Source of the DNA: Prosapia bicincta
Taxonomy: Eukaryota; Arthropoda; Insecta; Hemiptera; Cercopidae
Direction of reading: 5' to 3'
NCBI GenBank assembly: GCA_036971475.1
Contig: JBAIZL010000376.1
Coordinates: forward strand, 5,238,001-5,302,000
DNA length: 64,000 nt
Made by a program: the position numbers and the translations under genes. Shown piece after piece: positions 1 through 11,897 of this stretch. The notes under the pieces are model-generated. The model was not told the origin of the DNA, did no database searches, and saw only the letters and a list, made by a program, of their open reading frames with translations. The first letter of the stretch is position 1. Each line of letters opens with the position of its first letter.

Positions 1-1339
1 GAATTCTCAATGTAAACACAATGGGTAAAATAGCGGTCTCTGAGACCTCGTGTTTTGGTTATTGTTATAAAAATGATGTTTCGATATAAGTGTTAAGTGA
101 CTGATTCCTGAATATATTATATAATTGTTGAGTTTGACTTTTTTAAAGCTTAGTGACATAGATTTTTCTTTTTAAAATCTCTCTTTAATCCCAGAAATGT
201 TTTGTGAATTTCCACACAAAACCGAAATATAAATAAAAAACATTCAATTTTTAATGTAATTTGTTTAAATGTAAACATTCACCACATAACTCAACTTTTA
301 TTCTGCTAGTAAAGGGATTCAGTAAATGCAAAATATATTTTGTTTTAAGTTATCGGAGTGGTAGCGCAGGCGTGTTGCAAGTATTGGAGTAGACACAGCA
401 AACACCTTAGCCGGTTCATACCCGGGTTCTGAGTGCTGTGCCAAATGAGTGTTCTCAATGTCAGAATACAAAGGGTTAAAAATAGAATTTGAGGAATCTA
501 TTAACATAAGAGGGGATGAGTTCCACTTAATTTCTTTGTGATTTTGTATTGGTTGTCAAGAGTATTATTTCATTTAGTGTAACTAATTGCTAATTTATAT
601 TTATCACTTTTTTACAGATATCAAAATTCTTATATTTAATCAAAACTCATGTCACTTATTTACTCAGTATAGGAAATTATTTAGAGAAAGTGCCTGGTAA
701 AACAGATGTCACATGTTTTACCATCAACAGTGTTAATAGTGTTTTTGGAAGCAAAAGTAGTCATTGGGAGAGTTGTATGAGAACGTATATATTTTTATTT
801 AATTTTGTGTTTGAATAACATATATTAGGAGCAGCTATAAACAAGGATTCTCCTTCACCTTTAATTTATTTTGTGAGTTTTTATAGTTTCAAGAAACAAA
901 GTGGAAATCTTCAAAAAATTAGGTTATCATAATAAACTTTGTAGATACACATATAGGCTCAAAAAGTCCATCAAATCTAATAAAATTATCTTCCATAAAT
1001 TTTGTGAATTATCTTGATATAGATCAGGCAAAATAAAATGGAGCCTACTTATATGTGTTAAATAAGATCATGTTTTAAGCCGTAATGAGTGGAAAACAGC
1101 AGTTTGAATGAATTTTAATCTAGGTAGCAAGTTTTCAGAGTATAATTTTTCAAGTAGAAAAAAATATTCATAACAAAAAAAGGTGAACATGAAAATAAAT
1201 CTACAATATATACATTAAAACACAAACAGTATCTGTGACCATTCAAGTAAAATTTACAATTACTGAACATTCAATAATTTGTTCTTGATTTTTAATAAAT
1301 TACTAGCCTTAGTTTCAATGTGTATTGTAAATATATAAG
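1..1339. other. Non-coding flank with no recognised gene
   Basis: AT-rich DNA downstream of the last visible zinc-finger exon. The only structured element I see is a tRNA-like SINE remnant near 357-450. An open frame on the minus strand at 319-507 overlaps that SINE and is not supported as an exon. Further 3' exons of the zinc-finger gene may lie here or beyond the window, but none could be placed. Confidence 0.5.
357..450 (+). repeat. tRNA-derived SINE remnant
   Basis: The plus strand holds an A-box-like GTGGTAGCGCAGG at about 360 and a B-box-like GGTTCATACCC at about 412, spaced as in a tRNA gene. The acceptor stem is not recognisable, so this looks like a SINE or tRNA relic rather than a tRNA gene. 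Weak call. Confidence 0.35.
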
Positions 1340-1585
1340 CAGGGGCCGTAGCCAGAGGGGGGCCGTGCCCCCTTCCAAACCAATTCATTTAAGAAAAAAA
1401 ATATTACCCTATAAAAAATGCTAGCTTTTTAGGGAAACAGCTTCCTAACAATTGTGTAATTTTAAGTGGCAAAATAGCATAAAATATGATTATTAAGAAT
1501 ACAAATGTCCAAAATTTCCCCAAGAGGGTTCTACCCCCTGACTTTCTGGGTCTTGCCCCCAAACATCGTCCTGGCTACGCCACTG
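1340..1585. mobile_element. hAT-type MITE with 8-bp target duplication
   Basis: A 246-bp non-coding element. It begins CAGGGGCCGTAGCCAG and ends CCTGGCTACGCCACTG, imperfect terminal inverted repeats. It is flanked by a perfect direct repeat TATATAAG (1332-1339 and 1586-1593). Eight-base duplications and CAG..CTG ends are typical of the hAT superfamily. It has no coding capacity, so it is non-autonomous. It lies just downstream of the 1707-1827 zinc-finger exon. Confidence 0.8.
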
Positions 1586-1706
1586 TATATAAGTTTAATA
1601 AGCATACATCAAAAGTGTAATATAAGTAACCCAAGTAATCCATTCCCATAGGTTTATAAAAATAAATGTTTGAAATTTGTTGTACTACAAAGTAATATGA
1701 CAGTAC

Positions 1707-1827
1707 CTGATTGAATATGTCTGAAATCCATTGGTTCTTGGGAACATCAATAATTTTATTACGACAAATTGTAAGATGATCTTCTAACATAGATTTATCC
1801 ATAAAATTTAATCCACACACTTGACAT
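1707..1827 (-). CDS. C2H2 zinc-finger gene, most 3' visible exon
   Basis: Read on the minus strand, a 121-nt exon follows an acceptor ..TTTTCAG and ends CAATCAG before GTACTG. Its first base completes a codon left open by exon 3016-3278 (that exon ends two bases into a codon), so the phases match. The joined reading gives a C-x2-C finger (CQVCGLNF) closing with H and C (EDHLTIC), a C2HC-type seventh finger, followed by a short tail. The exon ends in phase 0 and so continues into an unseen downstream exon. The intron 1828-3015 (1,188 bp) holds nothing recognised. Presumed nuclear DNA-binding protein; its target is unknown. Confidence 0.7.
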
Positions 1828-3015
1828 CTGAAAACATATGCATAAAATGTAAAACTTTAAAAAGTATTAGAAATTAATAATAATTAAAAAAGTATATGAA
1901 ATATGCTATTACACTCTAAATATTTCCTTGAATTTATATAATTGTGTTGAGTGCATTAATTTACTGTTTTAACCTAACAAATGCAATAAGTTTTTGGAAA
2001 CGATAGGTTTAGAGGAAAATTTGACTCATTATCAAACCAGTAATTGATGAGATTCAAACAATGTTATCGGGATAAGAAAAACTATATTCTTAGTGAGATA
2101 TTAGGCGGAAACAAACATGCAGTGTGCATTTCAAAACTAGGTCTTCCAAACCAGTCAAGTCGGTTGGGGAAATATTTCCTTAAATGAACACTAGGCTTTG
2201 AGAGTAAATGGGAAGGTTAGGATATGAGTCAAATAAAGAATACATAACTATAATGATACACAGCAATGCAAAGGTATCGCACAGGTCTTCAAAGGGTGAT
2301 GAGCTGAAAACCTTCCAATATACTACTTGAACCAAAAAAAGGTTGGATGGACCAACAAATTTTTAAAGAGAGGATTGAATAAAAGTTCATTCCTCTTCCT
2401 AGAAAGCATCTAAAGTATAAAAACTTACCCAAGAATTACCAATCAACAATGACATGTCTTATCTAGGAAAAATAGAAATATTTTTGTCACTATTTTTGCC
2501 ACCCAATGAAACTACTCGTACCCAACCATTAAACCGGATATGTTGAATGAAACAATACAAAACAAACTTATTAGAAGGGAATGATCCTTAATTAGTTGGT
2601 CAGCTCAAAGAAGGAAAGAAGTAAATTACAGTAAGTACTTTACAATTACTTATTACAATTACTAGTTAAATAGATAAAATAAACTACTTTGTAAAACTAA
2701 TTAAATTACCTTTAAAACTAAAAAAAAGAACATTTAGACATTTTAAAAAAGGAAAACTTTTTATTCACTGTTTAAGGTTGATGAGTAATCATGAAATAAA
2801 ACTCCTACAGGCAAATAAACAACAAAAATATTTTATGAAACAGAACTTTCAGATCTTCAGAATTAACTTCTCAATATTATTCTATAATTTTACTATATTA
2901 AATTAGGCTTACACACACTTATTAGGGTATTTGGGGATTATTTCATAAGGAAATTTATGATGAGAAAACAAGAAAACCACAAATGAAACAAAATAAAAAT
3001 ATAGAGCATACTCAC

Positions 3016-3278
3016 ACATGCAGTTTGTGTGTTTCTTGATCTTCTCTGTGAGTCCTCAGATGTGACATCAAATTATATTTCTGCGCAAATTTTCTGTTAC
3101 AGTGAGAACATGCAAAAGGCCGTTCTCCAGTGTGTATTCGTAAATGTCGTTTTAAGTGCGAATTTGAAATTAATTTCAGTCCACATACATCACACTTATA
3201 GGTTTTGGCTCCAGTGTGTGCCAGCTTATGCATGTTGAAACTTGTATGATGAACAAAACGTTTTCCGCAAACTTCACA
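3016..3278 (-). CDS. C2H2 zinc-finger gene, exon with three fingers
   Basis: A minus-strand exon begins after a polypyrimidine tract and TTTTTGCAG. It encodes three C2H2 fingers: CEVCGKRF..HKLAH, CDVCGLKL..HLRIH and CSHCNRKF..HLRTH, with a classic HTGERPF linker between fingers 2 and 3. It starts in phase 0, matching the phase-0 end of exon 17535-17696, whose last codons (DAPYQ) supply the linker residues before the first finger. A canonical donor GTGAGT follows at 3015-3010 and leaves two bases of a codon, matching the next exon. If that donor is not used, the frame stops at 3012, giving a possible alternative C-terminus. The protein is a sequence-specific DNA-binding regulator by family; target unknown. 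Confidence 0.85.
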
Positions 3279-4309
3279 CTGCAAAAAAAGATATTAAACC
3301 TTATAATCTTGATTTATTTATTCAATTTACCATGACAATTTTAAACATGTAAATTTAAATACTTCATAGCAAGCATGTTTCTGAAAATCCATTGCACATA
3401 TACCATTGTAAGCAATTGTAAGATAGAAGCTGAGTAGTGGAATGGTTCTGATTATTTTTAGATATTGTGCATGTGCTCACCACTTCTCTCTCACTCACTG
3501 TAGTATTTTGTATGGTCAATGTCTTAGAATTTTGTATCTGTCAGGTAAGGGCAAGCTATTATAGAAGAAATCATTTAATTGTGAGTGTTATAAAGTTTAA
3601 CTTTAACTGTAAATTGTTCATAATGATGACAAAACATAAAAATTAATGTTATGATGAAAATGAGCTTAGAAGCATTAAATATAATTGATAAATCCGAAAA
3701 ACTAAAACACGCTCATTTGATTTTGGAAGTCCATAATATGACATACTCAGAAATAAGATCGAAGATTTTTGTTTTAAAAATGGATTCAAAATAATTTAGA
3801 TAATGTGCGTGTCTTGAAGGCAGCAATTTGTTATGGCATTGAAAAAATATAGAATACTCTCCAAAATTTGTCAGAATGGTTCTTTAGAGTGAAGCATGTG
3901 TTCTCTGGAAAGGAAATCTTTCCACTGAAATTATTTGCTGTCAGTAAAACCTAATGGCTGTTTCTTGCTAAAACTTTTTTTGTGAAATACAATCATTAAA
4001 ACAGTCTGCTAATATCAAATTGTGTGATTTTCTATATAAATCACCATCTAAGACTTTGAGATTTTTAAGGAAAGATACTGAAATAATTCTATGAAAAAAA
4101 CACAGTGTAAGGTTAAAAAGCATTTTCATGAAGGTCGCACAAAACATTCACAATGACATTCATTTTGAACACTTCTCCAATTCCACCATGAGAGGCGGAT
4201 AACCCCTGATACAATTGCCTGTGAACTTAAAATTTAGCATGAAAATGTTCACAACATTCTGTAAAATAAAAAATGTTTTCAGTGAAAATAACTGGCCTAT
4301 GAAAAATAA
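3279..4309. other. Intronic DNA, nothing recognised
   Basis: Start of the 14.3-kb intron of the zinc-finger gene. There are no coding frames with recognisable content. An AT-rich stretch leads into the first Penelope-like fragment at about 4310. Confidence 0.5.
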
Positions 4310-5245
4310 TGCCATTCTGGTCAAGTGACCGAAAGGTGCCTCATCACAACAAGGTAAAATGATTGCACTCAGTGGTGGATAAAAGTATTTACAATAGTAA
4401 TATATCAACTTCATAAAGTCAGTGCAACGAAAAAATAATGGACAATGTAAAATATCAAGATTTTAACACCTACCAAGGGAACAACTCTACAGGAAATTCC
4501 TTAATTACAAAATCAAACTCGAAAATTGTATCAACAAAATAAATTTTAATAAACAATGCATAGCACTTAATATCACACCTAAATACGCTAAATTACACTT
4601 AAGAAATAAACAAAATACAATTATCAATATAAAGCATTTTTTTTTCCAGGCGAAAAACCTATCAAGGTTATCATCGCCTAACTAAAGTTATTTAAATAAT
4701 TAGAATCAATAAAGCAACAAAAATAGCCGAATTACACATAATTAAAGAAAACTTTAAATCTGCCTACCATAAAGAAAGCCAAACCAACTTAGAACTTTAC
4801 ACAACTAATTTAGAAATAATAAAAACATTTGATAATCTCACACCCATTATACATGAAAATATCATACCCATACAACATATCAATGGTCAAGTGACCGAAA
4901 GGTGTCTCATCACAACAAGGTAGAATTATTTCACTCAGTGGTGGATAAAAGTATTTACAATAGTAATGTATCAACTTCATAAAGTCAGTGCAACGGAAAA
5001 ATAATGGACAACGTAAAATATCAAGATTTTAATACCTACCAAGGTAAACAACTTTGCAGGAAATTCCTTAACCTCAAAATCAAACTCAAAAATTGTATCA
5101 ACAAAATAAATTTTAATAAACAATGCATAGCACTTAATACCACACCTAAATAAGCTGAATTACCCTTAAGAAATAAACAAAATACAATTATCAATAAAGC
5201 AACAAAAATAGCCGAATTACACATAATTAAAGAAACCATTAAATC
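4310..5245 (+). mobile_element. Penelope-like element, family B: two tandem 5' portions
   Basis: Two head-to-tail copies of the same block. Each starts with a GTGACCGAAAGGTG leader, then a TGCACTCAGTGGTGG-type motif, then a frame opening MDNVKYQDFNTY (ATG at 4438 and 5003). This block resembles the N-terminal part of Penelope-type ORFs, rich in Lys/Asn/Ile. Both copies are broken by frameshifts and a stop. The first is also split by a tiny LINE insertion (4637-4704). The second is cut at 5245, where the Gypsy LTR begins. A third, cleaner copy is at 15604-16185. Tandem partial copies are typical of PLE terminal repeats (pLTRs). Confidence 0.7.
4637..4704 (-). mobile_element. Ultra-short LINE-1 3'-end insertion
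   Basis: A 68-bp insert consisting of poly-T and the terminal hairpin (4648-4679) of the LINE-1 family described at 46925-54921, in minus orientation. It is flanked by ATCAATATAAAGCA (4623-4636) and ATCAATAAAGCA (4705-4716). The uninterrupted site is seen at about 15878 in the other PLE-B copy. Extreme 5' truncation. Confidence 0.85.
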
Positions 5246-5464
5246 TGTAACACACTTTAGATGGTGTTACATATTAAAAAAGGAAATTTCAGAAAACGAA
5301 CGAGAATGTATTCAATAATGTAACAATAATAGAAATAGATCAAAAAATTGTGATTTGTTAGAAATAAATCAAATCTCTGGTTGGTAGTTGCATCTGTAGG
5401 AAGAGTTTGAAAGTAAGATGCGCGGTAACTAGAACGCTTGCTTTGCTACCGACAGTTAACTCTC
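5246..5464 (+). repeat. Gypsy 5' LTR (minimum extent)
   Basis: Begins TGTAACACACTTTAGATGG and aligns with 15364-15602 through GACAGTTAACTCTCT. The 3' boundary is uncertain because the right LTR is cut by PLE-B sequence at that point, so the true LTR may be longer. A primer-binding site could not be assigned. Confidence 0.75.
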
Positions 5465-6734
5465 TTGAAATCGGGATGTAGAAGGGAACGGTCGTGTTCA
5501 AGAGCGAGGAAATGTTTTGTTTTAAATTTTTAATGTAGTAGTAATTTTTTAATTTCTCGTAATCAGAATGTAGAGGACAGCGCATATAGAAGACAGCGAA
5601 GATGGAACGCTGAGTTACTGAAGCCTTTTTTCAAAATCATGACCGAGGGAATCTTGTAAGGTTTTTCCAATAGAAGGATGCGAGGCTACACCTTGTTAAA
5701 ACAGCTAAGTGAACAAATTCAAACTTTGGTGAACTATCACAAAATTTAAATGCTTAAACAGTTTAATACAAAATTAATAAACTTTAAATTTTTCAATACG
5801 TACATAAATGTAATTCATGCATTATTTGGTGCATTTGTTTTCAGTTTAAATTGTAAGAATTAATTATGAAAAGAGTAAGCAAGTAAACTCGAAAAAAGAG
5901 TCATTTTAGCCATTGATTTGTTATTATGAAATTTCCTCATAAGTAAATTGTTAAATGTTCACAAATCAGTAACTAACGCAATGTTTCAGAAATATGTATT
6001 TTGGTTTGTAACTTTATAATTTTTTTGCTAAATAAAATATGTTTGATTTGTTTTAATTGAAGATTAAGAGAGCAATTATTTAACGAGCACACAAATCCCA
6101 TACATCTTAATTTAATAAGCCTTTAAAATAAGACTTTGCAGGTAATTTTCAAAATATGTAACTATAAAAAGCAATATTTAAAATCAGCTTTAATTCATAA
6201 GAATTAGAGCCGACAAAAATAATAACAGTTACATAATATGCGCGACTCTGCTTAAAGGCTACAATTCTGCTAAAACTTTGCCGATATTAAATCTGCTTAA
6301 TTTGGGATGTAAATTTGTGTGTTGGCTAAAAGAAAACTAAATATGGCTGAGAATAACTTGAATAATTCAGTATATTAAATAAGATAAAATTTTGTATTCA
6401 ATAATAATTTAACAGTGGAAGTTGTTTTAAAATATTAGTTAAATGTAATTGAATTTGGCTTGCAGGAAGTGCTTGTGTAAACAAAGGGGAGATTTCAAGT
6501 CAAAACCTGTTTTTCTTGTATTGTACAGTGTAGGTTATTCCAAGGTCATAGTGTTTACACAAGTTTGATGCATAGTCCAAATGTCAGGCAAGTTAGAATT
6601 GGTTGCTGGTTTTTATAAATTCCTACCCAGCCTGAAGCACAATGTTTACATAAAGTGCGTTTCCAGTTCGCTTGACTTTTCTGTATGAAGAATAATATTC
6701 TGTTGGTTTTCTAGAATCTGTTCTATTAAACAAA
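5465..6734 (+). other. Gypsy 5' leader or remaining LTR, non-coding
   Basis: About 1.3 kb of AT-rich DNA between the recognisable LTR and the gag start. It probably holds the rest of the LTR and the untranslated leader. No ORF of note. Confidence 0.5.
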
Positions 6735-8067
6735 ATGGCTTTAAAAATAGACTTTTTGTCAAAAGAGGAATTAGAATATGAATTAAATTTAAGAAATGTC
6801 ACTTATAGAAGCGATTCAGTTGTATCTGACGTTAAAAAAATTTTTAAGGAAAGTTTTAAAAGATGTTAGTATAGTAGCTAATCCTATTAATTTCAAAGAC
6901 AAATTAAATGTAACTAATAAATTTGCAGTTATTTCTGAAAAATTTAAAACTTTAATGAAAAATGTTAACAAATTAAAAGATGATCCTAGAGTAATAGACA
7001 CAGTTAGATCAGAAACTAAATTAATTCATTTGACAACCAGATGTAATGTTTTGTTAAAATTTTAGATCGAACAACAGATGAGGGATGAACTTAATGACAT
7101 ACTGAAAAAGTTGAATGATTTAAATAAAGCAATAACAGAATTGAATGTAGATGTAAATTCAAAGATAGAGGCAGTAAGAAAATTATCCGAAGAAAACATG
7201 TCGGAAGAAAATGTACAAGAAGTATTCTTAAGTAGCCATGAAGCCTCAATAACATCCAATGTAGCTAATATCTGTACTAATATAAGACCCCAGAATGCAG
7301 TGTTCGATTTCAGATTATATAATAAGCTGACAAACCCATTAGAGAGATATCTCAAAATGTTTATTACAACAGATGGTTTAGAATCTAAAAAACTATTAAA
7401 TTTTATTAAAGTGGTATTGAAATTGAAAAACGAAGTAAAGCTTTCTGATAATCAAATCCTAGAACTAGGTATGAACTATGCAACCGGTCCATTGTTGGAC
7501 AAATTATTGTTAGCATTAGAGCAGAATAATAATTTAAAAGACTTTCACCAGAATATTTTAAAAACGTTTATACCTATTAATCTTAGGGAAAATTTAAAAA
7601 GAGATTTGATTAATAGACCTCAAGGTATGGATGAACCCCTGCCTCTTTATGTGAAATCTTTGAAAGAAAATAATGAATTGTTGTTATGTGAATATTCTGA
7701 AAATGATTTAGTAGAACTAATTAAATTAGGCATGAATCCAGAAACCAGGAATAAGTTGTCATTTATTAGGAACCCTACATGTTAAAATGATTTTAACGAA
7801 ATGTCTATGCAAATACAAAATATAACGTACAACGATCATGTCAGAAGTAAAAATAATGAACAACAGTTCAGGGCATTTCAGAAGTTTAATGTGTATGGTA
7901 ATTCTAGTAATAGCAACAATAACAATAATAATTCTAACAATAACAATAGTAATAATCGCTATCAAAGACCACCTCATCATCAAAATTATAATCATAAGCC
8001 AATAAAATTTAAGTGTGGAAAGTTGGGTCACAAGGCTAATGTGTGCAGGACAAATTCAAAAAACTAA
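6735..8067 (+). pseudogene. Gypsy gag (broken)
   Basis: The ATG at 6735 opens MALKIDFLSKEELEYELNL, a SAP-like start. A frameshift near 6840 and in-frame stops at 7063-7065 and 7783-7785 break it. The region 7078-7785 encodes the capsid-like part (LTNPLERYLKMF ... IPINLREN). An Asn-rich linker follows, then a zinc knuckle CGKLGHKANVC near 8013-8047, which lacks the usual first Cys spacing. In the family Gag coats the RNA genome in virus-like particles. The Asn-rich tract (about 7900-7960) comes from AAC/AAT microsatellite-like DNA. Confidence 0.75.
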
Positions 8068-8590
8068 TTAAGAGGGAGGCGTTCATTAGGGATACTTCCC
8101 GAAACATTGTAAAAAGTAAATTTACGGTAAAGCATAAAGGTAATTCACAAGGCAATTTCAAAACAAATGATAAAAGGAATAACAATTGTATTCAGGTCAA
8201 CTATAGCCAACATATTAATAAGGGAAAAGTCAATTATAAAAAGCATATTTATAATAAAAATAATAAAGATAAAAATAAATGCCTCAAGGTTTTGAAAATA
8301 GTGAAAAATAGAAAATGGATGAAAATCCAACCTAAAATAATTATGTTACCAATCATAGATGTAAAAATAAATAAAAAAACAATAAAAGTAAAGCCCTAAT
8401 TGACACAGGAAGCTCTATTAATCTAGTTAGTGAAAAAGTATATTCAAGAGAATAAATTGCTGAACAAAATAATTTATAAGTCAGATATGGAAACCATAAT
8501 AGCTGCCAATAACGCCGAAATCAAAGTAAAAGGTTTTTGTATTCATAAAATAAAAATAAAACACTTCAGCTGGTATGTAAAATTTTATAT
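8043..8590 (+). pseudogene. Gypsy spacer and aspartic protease (broken)
   Basis: Lys/Asn-rich frame 8043-8399, then in a shifted frame the protease active-site region ALIDTGSSINLVSEK (about 8394-8440). The DTG triad is the retropepsin catalytic motif. A stop follows soon after, at about 8452. The pol frame is then interrupted at 8590 by a PLE fragment. Confidence 0.65.
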
Positions 8591-9032
8591 ATAATAACTA
8601 CCAATCAAACTTCGCCGATCATCTCAACTCCACAAAACATGACTACATAGACATAACATCTAACCTACAAATTCTTCATAAACATCACAGAAATAACCAA
8701 CGCTACACAACCGAACAATACGAAATATATAGGCACTTCAAACTACACCCTACACACATACTCAATACACAATTACATTACAACTCACACGCACTTTTTG
8801 ATATCATAACTCCTAATACACACAAAATACACCCACACCACCAAAGTATCCCACCCCCACCCTAACCTACGTAAACCTTGAGATCAGTTACGGTCTGAGT
8901 TGATAAAGGGACACATCTCCCAAAACGGCTGTCCTCAACAAGCAAAGTAAGTGCTACTATAGGCAGGTTTAAAACATTTTAAAAGTGTAAGTGATTACTA
9001 GTAGCTCATGCGAAGATGGTATCAACAAATGT
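8591..9032 (+). mobile_element. PLE fragment inserted in Gypsy pol
   Basis: A 442-bp insert flanked by the perfect 13-bp duplication TAAAATTTTATAT (8578-8590 and 9033-9045). Its first part reads as the C-terminal end of a Penelope GIY-YIG protein (FADHLNSTKHDY ... YEIYRHFKLHPTHILNTQLH), followed by a 3' untranslated tail. It is 5'-truncated and Pro/His-rich at the C-terminus. It belongs to a PLE lineage, probably Penelope clade, and differs from family A. Confidence 0.8.
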
Positions 9033-10660
9033 TAAAATTTTATATTGTAAATAATCTAACATGGCCCCTGATACTAGAAACACCATTCATCAATGAAACA
9101 GGGTTAATAATAGACATATCAAAACAAAAATGCTATTCTAATTTTGAACCTACTGTAAAAATAAAAATTAATAATTTTAAATCATTAAGCAATAACAATA
9201 TAATGAGTAATGGTAAAATACAAATAGTTAGTCCAGAAGGAATTAAAGAAATTGAAGCAATAGTAAGACAATTTCCTAATGTATTCACAGATAAGATCGG
9301 CAAGGCCTTAAATTTTAAATTTGACTTAAAAGTAAAATCAGATGAAATTGTAAAAGTTAAACCATATCCCATCAGTCCACCTAAAATGAATATTCTAAAA
9401 GGAATAATAGATGATTTACTAGCACAAGGAATAATTGAACATTCCACTAACCCATATTTGAGTCCTTCATTTTTAGTTTCAAAGGGAGATAAACATAGAC
9501 TTGTAGTGAATTATGGCAAAATGAACCAATTGATAGAAAGAGTTTCACATCCTATCGGCGACATGGCAGATCGTTATCAATTTCTGGGTAATGCTAAGTA
9601 TTTTAGTTGTATTGATCTTTGTAACAGTTTCCACCAGATACCGCTTACCGAAAGTAGCAAAAAGTATACAGCGTTTTCAACACCTTTCAATATAATTACA
9701 CGAGAATTCCATATGGTTTGCATGTAGGCAGCGGAATATTAAGCTCATGTATTGAAAGAATTTTTAGTGATATAAAGTTTAAATACATGTTAAACTTTGT
9801 TGATGACATCTTTATCTATAGTAATAGTTTAGAAGAACATCTAAAACATGTAAGAGAAGTAATTAGTAGATTGAGTAAAAATAAGTTAACTGTAAATTTG
9901 AGCAAGGCAAAATTTGTATGTAAAGAGATTAATTTTTTGGGTAATAAAGTGAGCCATAATCAAATTAAAATCGATCCAGAGAGAACAAATTCAATAAAGA
10001 ATTTTCCTAGACCAAAAAATGCTAAGGAAGTGTCTAGATTTATAGATATGGTGTCATTATTTAGTAGTTTCATTAAAGATTATGCAAAAATTGCTAGTAT
10101 ATTGAACGAGTTGAGGAAGAAAAGAGTTAAATTCCAGTGGACGGAAGAATGTGAAAAAAGTTTTAACAACTTAAAAAATTGTATCTCTAATCCACCTTGT
10201 TTAGCAATTGCGGATTATAACAAACCTTTCTATCTGATGACAGATGCCAGTGAATATGGTGTTGGTACATGTTTGTTACAGAAGAATGATGCAGATCAAA
10301 AGAAACCAGTAGCTTACTTTTCAAAGAAATTCACAGATTCAGAGAGAGCTCTTTCAGTATATGAAAAGGAAACTTTAGCCATTGTTCTTAGCATCGAAAA
10401 ATTTTATAAATTCTTAACCCTTTTACTTATTAACAGATAATCAAGCATTGTCATGGTCTCTTACACATTTCCGAAAGTTAGGCAAATTGGGAAGATGGTT
10501 AGAAAGAATTGTAAGTCTACCTTTTAAAATATTTCATATAAAAGGGCAACAGAATGTAGTAGCCGATGCTCTTAGTAGAATCCACAATAATGGGGAAGGT
10601 ATTGATATAGAAATAGTTGAGATAGAGTCAAAGGACGAAATCTTTAAAAAAGATAAACAG
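9033..10660 (+). pseudogene. Gypsy reverse transcriptase and RNase H (broken)
   Basis: RT motifs in order: LVVNYGKMN, FSCIDLCNSFHQIPL, a shifted frame near 9718, then FVDDIFIYS (the YxDD box with F in place of Y). RNase H follows with LMTDASEYGVG and, across another frameshift near 10440, DNQALSW and VVADALSRI. The family copies genomic RNA into cDNA. The apparent ATG at 9008 lies in the inserted PLE and is not the gene's start. At least two frameshifts separate the parts. Confidence 0.8.
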
Positions 10661-11897
10661 GGGAAGAAATTCCATTCCATCAACAACAACAAAGGTCCTA
10701 ATCCTCAAACTAATGTGATTTCGCAAATACCTTTAGGTTACCTAGATTTAAAGGTACATCAAAAAACAGATCCTGAAATAACGAAAATTGTGGAAAGTAT
10801 TAAATCTAAAACTAACAATAAAAAATGTTGTATGAGCAAAGGCCTATTAATGTATAAAGATAAAAACAAATTAAAAATTTATTTGCCTGTTAATTTAAAA
10901 GACATGATGTTCGAATATTATCATACTTCATTTCTTGGTGGACATCTTAGTCAATTGAAAACCATGTCAAAGATTAACCAATATTTCTATAGACCTAATT
11001 TATGTAATTTTATAAAACAAAAAATTAAAGATTGTCAAATATGTACTACTTGTAAACAAGCACCAAAAATTTATAATGGGAAACTTGTAAGTTTTGTATC
11101 AAACAATCCTATGCAAAAGCTGTATGTAGATATAATGGGACCATTAGTAAGAAGTAAGAAAGATTCTGTTATATAATGCCTTTAAGAAATGCCAAAGCTG
11201 TAAATGTCATCAACAAGTTGAAGATGTAGTTTTTGCTAATTTTGGTATGCCTCGTTTCTTGGTGTCTGATAATGGAGCATGTTTTAAAGCCATTGAGTTT
11301 AAAAATTGTATGTTTAATAATGGGATAAAACATATCAAAACCCTACCATATATACCAAGAGCTAATAAAGCTAAGAGATATATTAAAAATATTAAGGTTT
11401 TGTTAAGGAGCTTTTTTCATGATAAACAAACAATGTGGGATGAAGGACTTCATTATTTGCAAATTTGTCTAAATTCAGCCTTCAATGAATTCACTGGCCA
11501 TTCAGCCTTTGAATTAATGTTTAATTTTAAACCAAATGATCTGTTAACCAATTTGTGGAGTTTAAATGACATTAAAGAAAATAAAATTTCCAAAACAGAA
11601 ATAGCAAGCAGACTTAACAAAGCCATAAAGAATATTAAAATGTCAATTGAGAGAAATAAAAAGTATGGTATCTATAAAGGTGATAATGTGCATCCTTTTA
11701 AAGTAGGAGATAAGGTGTATGTAAAGCATCAGTCATTATAAAAAAAATATAGATAAATATCAAGCTAAGCTAGATGTAAAATTTAAAGGTCCATACAAAT
11801 TATTATATTTCTTAAACCCTGTAAGTATTTTAATACAAGGGGTAGAAAATTTAAATGAGATACGCAAGGTGCATATCTCACAATTAAAAAGAGGCTA
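10661..11897 (+). pseudogene. Gypsy integrase (broken, catalytic Glu replaced)
   Basis: A zinc-binding H2C2 region (HTSFLGGHLSQ ... CQICTTCKQ), first catalytic Asp in KLYVDIMGPL, a frameshift near 11170, second Asp in FLVSDNGACFK. The expected Glu reads Lys in ANKAKRYIKN. The C-terminal GPY/F region (KFKGPYKLLYFLNP) runs to about 11897. It cannot be catalytic as written. The family inserts cDNA into chromosomes. Confidence 0.8.

Noticed and set aside
319..507. Minus-strand open frame as a further zinc-finger exon
   Set aside because: No good acceptor site in the right phase, and it overlaps a tRNA-like SINE.
4310..4335. Full hammerhead core in PLE-B
   Set aside because: GGTC/GACC stem followed by GAAA is present, but no CTGANGA precedes it in any of the copies.
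8860..8880. CCCTAACCTACG as telomeric repeat
   Set aside because: Only one degenerate unit; chance match.
9008..9045. ATG at 9008 as the start of the Gypsy RT gene
   Set aside because: These bases belong to the PLE insert and its duplication; the pol frame begins after 9032.
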